From Methylobacter sp. BlB1 (GTDB taxonomy: Bacteria > Pseudomonadota > Gammaproteobacteria > Methylococcales > Methylomonadaceae), in the NCBI RefSeq assembly GCF_015476545.1, contig NZ_JADMKV010000007.1:1-64000 (forward strand): DNA of 64,000 bases, read 5' to 3'. The notes beneath the pieces were generated by a model, which worked only from the letters and a program-made list of their open reading frames with translations, was not told the origin of the DNA and did no database searches. Shown here piece after piece: positions 57,461 to 64,000 of this stretch. Made by a program: the position numbers and the translations under genes. The number at the start of each line of letters is the position of its first letter. The first letter of the stretch is position 1.

Positions 57461-58438
57461 ATGATTGTTTATGTAAATGGCGAAACCCGTGAAATTGCTG
57501 AAAACTCGCATGTAGCCGATGTAATCGCCGACATGGGGTTGACGGGTAAACGGATCGCCGTTGAATTGAATAAAGAAATTTTGCCGTTTGATCAACACGG
57601 CGCGCAGGTGTTGCAGGCTGACGACCGCCTGGAAATCGTCCATGCCATTGGCGGCGGCCAGGACGATTCATTTGTTATCGCAGGCAAGGCCTATCATTCA
57701 CGACTGCTGGTCGGCACCGGCAAGTACAAGGACCTTGAAGAAACCCGTCTGGCCATTGAAGCCAGTGGCGCGGAAATCGTTACGGTCGCCATTCGCCGCA
57801 CCAATATCGGCCAGAATCCCGGCGAGCCGAATTTGCTGGATGTTATCTCACCGGACAAATACACGATTTTACCTAATACAGCCGGTTGTTATACGGCCGA
57901 AGACGCGGTAAGAACCTGCCGCCTGGGCCGGGAATTGCTGGGTGGACACAAGCTGGTTAAGCTGGAAGTTCTGGCCGACCAGAAAACCCTGTTTCCCGAT
58001 GTGGCCGAAACCTATATTGCCGCTGAATTACTGGTTAAGGACGGCTTTGATGTCATGGTTTACACCAATGACGATCCGATTGCGGCCAAACGGCTCGAAG
58101 AAATCGGCTGCGTGGCGGTCATGCCGCTGGCGGCTCCGATCGGTTCGGGTTTGGGCATACGCAACCCTTACAATATTCTGACCATTGTCGAAAACGCCAA
58201 TGTGCCCATTCTGGTCGACGCCGGCGTCGGCACGGCCTCTGACGCGGCTATCGCCATGGAGCTGGGCTGCGACGGCGTCTTGATGAATACGGCCATTGCC
58301 GCGGCGAAAAATCCGGTACTGATGGCTTCGGCCATGAGGAAAGGCATCGAAGCCGGCCGTGAAGCTTTCCTGGCAGGCCGTATGCCCAGAAAGCGCTTTG
58401 CTTCCGCCTCATCACCGATAGACGGCTTGTTTTTCTGA
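57461..58438 (+). CDS. thiG: fused ThiS sulfur carrier-ThiG thiazole synthase
   Basis: A 325-residue fusion. Residues 1-66 are ThiS (start [20 protein letters not shown], ending AIGGG). Residues 67-325 are ThiG, with the Schiff-base Lys K167 in LVKLEV and [15 protein letters not shown]. ThiS normally needs a free C-terminal glycine for thiocarboxylation, whereas here ThiG follows the Gly-Gly-Gly directly. Either internal proteolysis or direct transfer is implied. Such bifunctional proteins are known in other proteobacteria. The ATG at 57461 is the clear start; ThiF and ThiO genes are not adjacent. Confidence 0.93.
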   Translation: MIVYVNGETREIAENSHVADVIADMGLTGKRIAVELNKEILPFDQHGAQVLQADDRLEIVHAIGGGQDDSFVIAGKAYHSRLLVGTGKYKDLEETRLAIEASGAEIVTVAIRRTNIGQNPGEPNLLDVISPDKYTILPNTAGCYTAEDAVRTCRLGRELLGGHKLVKLEVLADQKTLFPDVAETYIAAELLVKDGFDVMVYTNDDPIAAKRLEEIGCVAVMPLAAPIGSGLGIRNPYNILTIVENANVPILVDAGVGTASDAAIAMELGCDGVLMNTAIAAAKNPVLMASAMRKGIEAGREAFLAGRMPRKRFASASSPIDGLFF

Positions 58439-58490
58439 TTCGACGGGGTGGCAAAGTCCGCCCCGTGCAGTAATCCCGCATTATGCTTAT

Positions 58491-59183
58491 ATGATTTCTC
58501 CTGAACAAAATTTCCCGCAGCGCATTCGCAGCTTTATCCGCCGGCAAGGCCGCATCACGCCGGGCCAGCAGCTTGCGCTGGACAATTACTGGGCCGTTTA
58601 CGGGCTGGACCCGCGAGCCGATTATGACTTTGCCGAAGTTTTCGGACGCGATGCGCCTCTCTGTGTCGAGATTGGTTTTGGCAATGGCGAAAGTCTGGCC
58701 AAGATGGCCGCCGCCAATCCCGGGATCAACTACATTGGCATCGAGGTTCACCGGCCCGGTGTCGGGCATCTGATGATGCAGCTGGCAGAGCAGGGCATCA
58801 GCAACGTCAGGATCTATTGCCATGACGCCATAGAGGTTATAGAGCATAAGATGGCTGATCATAGTCTGGCCGGCGTGCACTTGTTTTTTCCCGATCCCTG
58901 GCCGAAAAAAAAGCACCATAAAAGACGCATTGTAAGGCCCAGCTTTGTCGATTTGCTGGTCAAGAAATTAAGGTCCGGCGGCTATTTTCATGCAGCGACG
59001 GATTGGCAGAATTATGCCGAGCATATGCTGGAAGTACTATCGGCGGAGAGCCGGCTGATAAACACTGCCGATAGCGGGATGGCGTATTGCGAGCGCCCCG
59101 ATTATCGGCCGTTGACCAAATTCGAGCAGCGCGGTCTGCGCTTGGGTCACGGAGTCTGGGATCTGATTTTTAAGCGCGCTTAA
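58491..59183 (+). CDS. trmB: tRNA (guanine-N7-)-methyltransferase TrmB
   Basis: A 230-residue SAM enzyme that methylates G46 of tRNA. It has the IRSFIRRQGRITPGQQ start, EIGFGNGESL SAM loop, IGIEVHRPGVGHL, and the diagnostic FFPDPWPKKKHHKRRIV and C-terminal TKFEQRG. It follows thiSG after 52 bases, on the same strand. Confidence 0.96.
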   Translation: MISPEQNFPQRIRSFIRRQGRITPGQQLALDNYWAVYGLDPRADYDFAEVFGRDAPLCVEIGFGNGESLAKMAAANPGINYIGIEVHRPGVGHLMMQLAEQGISNVRIYCHDAIEVIEHKMADHSLAGVHLFFPDPWPKKKHHKRRIVRPSFVDLLVKKLRSGGYFHAATDWQNYAEHMLEVLSAESRLINTADSGMAYCERPDYRPLTKFEQRGLRLGHGVWDLIFKRA

Positions 59184-59194
59184 AGTGCGATTTG

Positions 59195-59233
59195 CTTGAA
59201 CCCGCTGCCACTGGAAGTGGCAGCGGGTTCAAG
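59195..59233. terminator. strong bidirectional hairpin
   Basis: A perfect 18-base stem, CTTGAACCCGCTGCCACT (59195-59212) with its complement at 59216-59233 and a 3-base loop. It lies between convergent trmB and the dynamin-like gene. Confidence 0.8.
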
Positions 59234-59252
59234 ATTTAAGGGAATTCACTGA

Positions 59253-61196
59253 TCAGCTTCTGCTGAATGAGTGGGCATCCAGCTGCATGGCCCTGATAAT
59301 GGTAGCCAGTTCATCGCGTTGCCGTTTCAAGGGCGCCAGTTCTGCTTCAAGGCTTTCTATGCTTTCAACGATGTCGCCTTTGGACTCGTTAATTTTTCTG
59401 AGCATTTGCAGACGGCTTTCAATCTGCCTTTTATGATCTTTGATTTGATGCATCAATGGCGTCAAGACACTGTTGCTCCAGACCGACGCGTCGGTATGCG
59501 CCTGGCCCAGAATGTTTCTGGCCTTGGCAATGAGCGTGTTGTAAAGCTTATTGATGACAATGCTCTGTTCGGTCATGGTCGTTTTGGTGCTGGTGCGGAA
59601 CGCTTCGCCCTCTTCAAAGATTTGTTCCAGCTCAAACTGATATTGCTTGATGGAGAACAGCTGCGGCTCGATCTCCTGAAAGCCGTATTCATCCTTGAAT
59701 TTTTTATGGATGGCTTTCACTAGACGACGCGTTTCATTGGTAATGTCCACGGAATCCTGCAACAGATCACGCAATTCATCGAACAGTTTCCGGATGTTTT
59801 GCTTCATGCCGTAGGTTGTTAAGCTCTTGGACATGTCGTTCTTGGTTCTTTTAATGATGGCGTCGATTTTTTCTTTGCCGAACGAATCGACCAGCATCTT
59901 GGCCTGCACGCTGAAAACCCGGCGGCTGGCCTGAAAGTTCTCGATATTGGCCAGATAGACGTTTTGCCTGTCCCGCGTTTCGGCCATCAGCTTGGCCGTC
60001 ATATCCTGATTTTGAAAGTCAATTTTCTTGAATTCCTCAAGCTGGCTGACGGCGTTGTTATAGGCGGAGTTCGTCAGATTGGACGATTCGCTGATCAAAA
60101 AGCCCATGTCCCGGACAATCGTATCCATCAGGATGCTTTGCCGTTGCCTCAGGATATCGTTGGCAAGATAATTTTCCAATACGGTCAAACGGCTTTTCTC
60201 GAGCAATGCCTGATCATTCTTGACTTTAGCCAGCAGGGCTTGCTTGGCCGATACCGGGAAAATGGCCGCTTCATTTATTTTTAAAATAAATGCCGAGTTT
60301 TTTACTTGGGACTGAATGGATGCTTCATAGCCATTGTCGCCGGATAGATCATCCCACATGGCATCGATTTTATTCATGACCACGGCCAGGCCTTGTTTGC
60401 TGGAACCTCGCGTGTTGCTGCAAACATGGCTGCGCCACATTTCCATATCGCTTTTTGTGACGCCGGTATCGGCGGCCAGCACGAAAACAATGGCTTGCGC
60501 ACTGGGCAGCATGCTCAGGGTTAATTCGGGCTCTGTTCCCAAGGCATTCAGACCCGGCGTATCGAGAATCGCCAGCCCTTCTTTCAACAAGGGATGGGGA
60601 AAGCTGATCAAGGCATGGCGCCAGCAAGGTATTTCGACTTTTTCGGGGTTGATGATGCCTTGCTCCGCGGCTTCGCGCTCGTTCCATAGCCCCAGTTTGT
60701 CTGCAAGCTCGCGGTCCACCAGTTTAGTGGCGACCAGTTCTTTAAAGGCTTCCTGCATCTGGGTCGGCGAGTTGCAGTCCAGATCGATATGATGCCAGCG
60801 TTCGGGCTTCTTTTTAAATTCGGCCAGAGAAATGTCTTCAAGCCGGCTTTCAATATTCAACAAGCGAATATAACTGCCGCCTTTTTCATCGTAAAACAGT
60901 TCCGTTGGCGACATAGTGGTGCGGCCAGGCGAGGACGGCAATAATCTGAGCCCGGTCTCGGCAAAGAACAGCGAGTTGATCAATTCCGTTTTGCCGCGCG
61001 AAAATTCAGCAACAAAGGCCAGGGTAATACGGTCAGACTCCAGCCCCGTCAGGATATTCAAAATAATATCCGTGCTATGGGCATCGTTCATGCCATAGCG
61101 ATTGCGCCACTGATGGTACATTTCTATAGCCTGTATCAGTTTTGCACGCCATTGCGAATATTCGTGCATTTGCTCTTTAAATTCCAGATTACTCAT
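59253..61196 (-). CDS. dynamin-family GTPase
   Basis: A 647-residue GTPase. The P-loop region FVAEFSRGKTEL (about 61-72) has Ala in place of the first Gly of the GxxxxGK[ST] motif; DTPGL (212-216) and NKID (275-278) are standard. A long helical C-terminal part (about 380-640) with coiled coils fits the stalk/assembly region of bacterial dynamin-like proteins. Related proteins act in membrane remodelling or chromosome/nucleoid positioning. No membrane segment is seen. It lies between trmB and pyrE as a single gene. Confidence 0.85.
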   Translation of the reverse strand: MSNLEFKEQMHEYSQWRAKLIQAIEMYHQWRNRYGMNDAHSTDIILNILTGLESDRITLAFVAEFSRGKTELINSLFFAETGLRLLPSSPGRTTMSPTELFYDEKGGSYIRLLNIESRLEDISLAEFKKKPERWHHIDLDCNSPTQMQEAFKELVATKLVDRELADKLGLWNEREAAEQGIINPEKVEIPCWRHALISFPHPLLKEGLAILDTPGLNALGTEPELTLSMLPSAQAIVFVLAADTGVTKSDMEMWRSHVCSNTRGSSKQGLAVVMNKIDAMWDDLSGDNGYEASIQSQVKNSAFILKINEAAIFPVSAKQALLAKVKNDQALLEKSRLTVLENYLANDILRQRQSILMDTIVRDMGFLISESSNLTNSAYNNAVSQLEEFKKIDFQNQDMTAKLMAETRDRQNVYLANIENFQASRRVFSVQAKMLVDSFGKEKIDAIIKRTKNDMSKSLTTYGMKQNIRKLFDELRDLLQDSVDITNETRRLVKAIHKKFKDEYGFQEIEPQLFSIKQYQFELEQIFEEGEAFRTSTKTTMTEQSIVINKLYNTLIAKARNILGQAHTDASVWSNSVLTPLMHQIKDHKRQIESRLQMLRKINESKGDIVESIESLEAELAPLKRQRDELATIIRAMQLDAHSFSRS

Positions 61197-61331
61197 GGCA
61201 AGCCTTTTTGCTAACGCGATTCTTCTTGTTATTGAAACATCAGATTAAAAATTAGTTTTGACTAAGTGTAGTCGATATCTCGGGAACTGTTAGTCTTGGA
61301 TGTCTTTTTTCTTTGGCAAATGCTTCAGGAG

Positions 61332-61970
61332 TTAAATGCCGTAAAGCCGCTGATATTCTTTTATGGCATCGATCTGCTCGTAAGCGGCATTGTCAGTTAA
61401 ATATTCAATAATATGTTCCAGGGTGATGATCGATATAACAGGCATATTGAATTGCTCGCTGACTTCCTGGATAGCTGAAATCTCGTTTTGGCCTTTTTCC
61501 TGTCTGTCCAGCGCGATCAATACGCCGGCCGGTGTTGCCTGGGCCTGTCTGATAATGTCCACGGATTCCCTGACCGAAGTGCCGGCCGTAATGACATCGT
61601 CAAGAATGAGGACCCGACCTTGCAGCGGCGCGCCGACGAGCGTGCCGCCTTCGCCGTGATCTTTTGCTTCCTTGCGGTTGAAGGCGAAAGGGATATCGCC
61701 GCCGGTCAAGGCGGCATAGGCGATAGAGGCCGCGCTGACCAAAGGGATGCCTTTATAGGCGGGGCCGTAAAGAATATCCGGTTTAAGGCCGGATTGAAGC
61801 AAGGCCTGTGCGTAAAAATGGCCCAGCTTGCCCAGTTGGGCGCCGGTATTAAACAAGCCGGTATTGAAAAAATAAGGGCTGATGCGGCCTGATTTCAATT
61901 GGAATTCGCCGAATCTGAGCACGCCGCAGTCCAGCGCATAGGAAATAAAGTCTTTTTGATAATCAAGCAT
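61332..61970 (-). CDS. pyrE: orotate phosphoribosyltransferase
   Basis: A 212-residue enzyme of de novo pyrimidine synthesis, producing OMP from orotate and PRPP. It has KSGRISPYFFNTGLF, YGPAYKGIPLV, FNRKEAKDHGEGG (the flexible Lys loop) and the PRPP motif VLILDDVITAGTSVRES. Length is normal. It lies upstream of the dynamin-like gene on the same strand, spaced 135 bases. Confidence 0.96.
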   Translation of the reverse strand: MLDYQKDFISYALDCGVLRFGEFQLKSGRISPYFFNTGLFNTGAQLGKLGHFYAQALLQSGLKPDILYGPAYKGIPLVSAASIAYAALTGGDIPFAFNRKEAKDHGEGGTLVGAPLQGRVLILDDVITAGTSVRESVDIIRQAQATPAGVLIALDRQEKGQNEISAIQEVSEQFNMPVISIITLEHIIEYLTDNAAYEQIDAIKEYQRLYGI

Positions 61971-62192
61971 ATACTTTTACGGATTGAAGAGTTTGCGGTT
62001 TATTATTAAGCTCAGTTAAGGAACATATAATGTTGAGCCGTTACAGTGATTAAGTACGAAGTTAAACCATTAATTGTTTCCTGTTGCGGAACAGCGAGTG
62101 GTTTTATTATGGATTATAGAACAAAATTAATGTTGATTGCCTCAAACGGCCGTTAAAGAAAAGGCGATCGTGTCCGCGGTATAAACTGGACG

Positions 62193-62218
62193 CACCGGCT
62201 AAACGAGACGAGCCGGTG
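62193..62218 (-). terminator. hairpin after hemW
   Basis: CACCGGCT (62193-62200) pairs with AGCCGGTG (62211-62218) just past the hemW stop. No T-run follows, so the function is tentative. Confidence 0.4.
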
Positions 62219-62223
62219 GATTA

Positions 62224-63366
62224 TCACTGCGGCAGTGAACAGAACTTTTCCAAAACACTGTCCAGAAAATTCCAGCCTTTTTCCGAACAATAATAATGAC
62301 CGCCGCGGCTGGTAAGCAAATGCTGCTTCAGGCAGGCCGACAAGGCGGGCTCAAGCGTATCAATGGCAAGACCGGTCGTTGCTTCGTAGCCCGCGACAGA
62401 AAATCCTTGTTTAAGGCGCAAATGGTTCATGATGAATTCCAGAGGCAGATCCGCTCTGGCAATCGGGTCGGCGCCGCCGTTTTTATGGGTATCGCGCAGG
62501 TATTGCTCCGGGCTTTTCGGCTTGAACGTGCGCACGATCCTGTCCGGCAAAGCCAGCGATAGCTTGCCGTGGGCGCCAGCGCCTATGCCCAGATAATCGC
62601 CGAATTGCCAATAATTCAAATTATGCCGGCATTGAAAGCCCGGCCGACTGTAGGCAGAAATTTCATATTGCCGATAGCCATGATCGGCCAGGAGCGCTTG
62701 ACAGACTTGTTGCGTGCTGAAGATAACGTCATCATCGGGCAGTCTGGGCGGAAACTTATGAAAGTAAGTATTTGGTTCCAGTGTCAACTGGTAGAAGGAG
62801 ATATGCGTAGGATTCAGGCTTATGGCCGTTTCAATATCGGCTTTGCTGCTGTCGGTGCCGGCGTCCGGCAAGCCGAACATCAAATCCAGATTAAAGTTAT
62901 CGAATCCGGCCTGATGGGCGCATTCTGCCGCACGCATGGCTTCCTTACCCGAATGAACTCGCCCCAGTTTTTGCAGTAGCGTATCGTTAAAGCTCTGTAT
63001 GCCGATCGACAGGCGATTGATGCCCAGAGACCTGAATTCGGCGAATTTATTGATTTCAAACGTGCCGGGGTTGGCTTCCAGGGTGATTTCAAGGTTATCG
63101 GCCAACGCAACTTGCTGACTTATGCCCGCCAATAAGCGATGAAAAGACTCCGGCGAGAAAAGGCTCGGTGTGCCGCCGCCGATAAAAATGCTGCCGACAG
63201 GCCGGCTGATGCCGTATAACTGCAGATCCTGGGCCAGATCGCTCAACAGTGCATCGATATAGGCGGTTTCGGGCGTATCGGCTTTAACCGTATGTGAATT
63301 AAAATCGCAATAGGGGCATTTCTTGATGCACCAGGGAATGTGAATGTATAAGCTGAGCGGTGGCAA
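62224..63366 (-). CDS. hemW: radical SAM haem chaperone HemW
   Basis: A 380-residue radical SAM protein with the [4Fe-4S] motif C13-IKK-C17-PY-C20, FIGGGTPSLF and the later ISFYQLTLEPNTYFHK. It is like CPDH (HemN) but is the HemW type, which binds haem and delivers it to cytochromes. The start is a TTG at 63366 because an in-frame TAA lies 27 bases upstream and no ATG is available. It diverges from the response regulator. Confidence 0.92.
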   Translation of the reverse strand: MPPLSLYIHIPWCIKKCPYCDFNSHTVKADTPETAYIDALLSDLAQDLQLYGISRPVGSIFIGGGTPSLFSPESFHRLLAGISQQVALADNLEITLEANPGTFEINKFAEFRSLGINRLSIGIQSFNDTLLQKLGRVHSGKEAMRAAECAHQAGFDNFNLDLMFGLPDAGTDSSKADIETAISLNPTHISFYQLTLEPNTYFHKFPPRLPDDDVIFSTQQVCQALLADHGYRQYEISAYSRPGFQCRHNLNYWQFGDYLGIGAGAHGKLSLALPDRIVRTFKPKSPEQYLRDTHKNGGADPIARADLPLEFIMNHLRLKQGFSVAGYEATTGLAIDTLEPALSACLKQHLLTSRGGHYYCSEKGWNFLDSVLEKFCSLPQ

Positions 63367-63721
63367 GGCAATCGTTGAATTTGTTTAAAAAACAATTAGT
63401 TTAACATAATATGATTGCCGATGAGCGAGCCGGGATGTTATGACAGGAAAACTGGCTATTTATCCATCCGCGACGCCGAAATAATGCACGTTTCTATCAA
63501 AATACAGGGAACTTTTATGATTTTTGACGGACCTACATGCTTCATACTCGGCAGCATGTTATTAATCGGACAGGTTAATTTTTAAATGCTGGAGTGATTG
63601 TTGTGGTTGTGGGTCCAATTCTTGGATTTCCTACTAAACTTGTACGCTTTAGCCATAATCTCGGTGGATTTTCTGTTCGAGCATTATTGGCAGATGTTTA
63701 ACTACCTGAAACATAGAGTAT
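63367..63721. other. divergent intergenic region with possible small ORFs
   Basis: A 355-base gap between hemW and a response regulator. An open frame of 54 codons (63421-63585, MSEPGCYDRKTGYL start), with an internal ATG at 63517 preceded by AGGGA, is followed by a 35-codon frame from GTG at 63594 to 63701. Neither resembles a known protein. They may be leader peptides, degenerate pieces, or chance. Promoters for both neighbouring genes must also lie here. Confidence 0.3.
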
Positions 63722-64000
63722 ATGCGACTTTTATTGGTTGAAGACGACGAAATATTGGGCGATGGCCTGACAGCCGGTTTAAAAATGGAAGGCTATGCCG
63801 TTGATTGGCTGACCAACGGCAAACATGCCGATGAGGCTCTGAAAGTCAACACGTATGAACTGATCGTGCTGGACCTGAATTTGCCTGATATGGATGGCCT
63901 GGAGATTTTGCGGGCTTTGAGAAGCCGTAAAGACGAAACACCGGTGCTGGTTCTGACGGCTAAAGACACGATCCCTGACAGAATATTGGGCCTCGACAGC
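63722..64000 (+). CDS. OmpR-family response regulator (partial)
   Basis: The first 93 codons of a response regulator run off the right edge. The receiver domain begins MRLLLVEDDEILGDGLTAGL, with acidic VEDDE at 6-10. The phospho-acceptor Asp is in IVLDLNLPDMDG (about 51), and LTAKD holds the conserved Thr and Lys. The sequence fits the QseB/PmrA/TctD subgroup. The DNA-binding domain and likely partner kinase are beyond the window. Confidence 0.93.
   Translation, partial: MRLLLVEDDEILGDGLTAGLKMEGYAVDWLTNGKHADEALKVNTYELIVLDLNLPDMDGLEILRALRSRKDETPVLVLTAKDTIPDRILGLDS

Overview
The window is an ordinary, gene-dense chromosome segment of a gammaproteobacterium. It carries the dnaA-dnaN-recF-gyrB block, rpmH-rnpA-yidD-yidC-mnmE, and several E. 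coli-like neighbourhoods: tesA/ybbA/ybbP, apaG-apaH, lgt-thyA, nudE/yrfG, rhlB/trxA/rho and mutY-yggX. The fused ThiS-ThiG protein, the Met-rich multicopper oxidase and the gene mix suggest an obligate-aerobe lineage such as Methylococcales. That placement is inference; no methane-oxidation gene lies in the window. No rRNA, tRNA, CRISPR array or complete insertion sequence was recognised.

Layout. 1-20253: housekeeping and envelope genes (nfeD-qmcA, a GlcG-like protein, tesA, ybbA-ybbP, a glycine-zipper lipoprotein, trmN, a 1335-residue membrane protein of unknown function, mpl, apaG-apaH, a multicopper oxidase, folA, ansA, thyA, lgt), punctuated by palindromic repeats. 20254-24895: a small accessory/defence island with a broken rhuM, an intact YhcG (DUF1016) nuclease, an A+T-rich gene fusing an HsdR-like PD-(D/E)XK nuclease to a P-loop ATPase, and a decayed toxin-antitoxin pair. 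24896-34989: the replication block on the minus strand, with two parS sites at the gyrB/recF junction, then rpmH to mnmE on the plus strand. 35084-38871: small minus-strand genes and a peptide transporter. 38930-39240: an A+T-rich non-coding region with a DnaA-box cluster, the best oriC candidate. 39269-46190: a MoxR/DUF58/BatA/BatB-C/BatD operon. 46191-63366: nudE, yrfG, rhlB, trxA, rho, yggX-mutY-asmA, a peroxiredoxin, a tandem AP2-like protein, aroF/G-type DAHP synthase, thiSG, trmB, a dynamin-like GTPase, pyrE and hemW. The right edge cuts an OmpR-type response regulator.

How it fits together. The dnaA block, the parS sites and the DnaA-box region all indicate that the window sits at or beside the replication origin. 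The genes flanking the box cluster at 39 kb diverge from it, as expected for leading-strand orientation. The most unusual material is the island between lgt and gyrB. Its nuclease-ATPase fusion looks like a stand-alone, NTP-regulated defence nuclease and is the best candidate for an undescribed system here.
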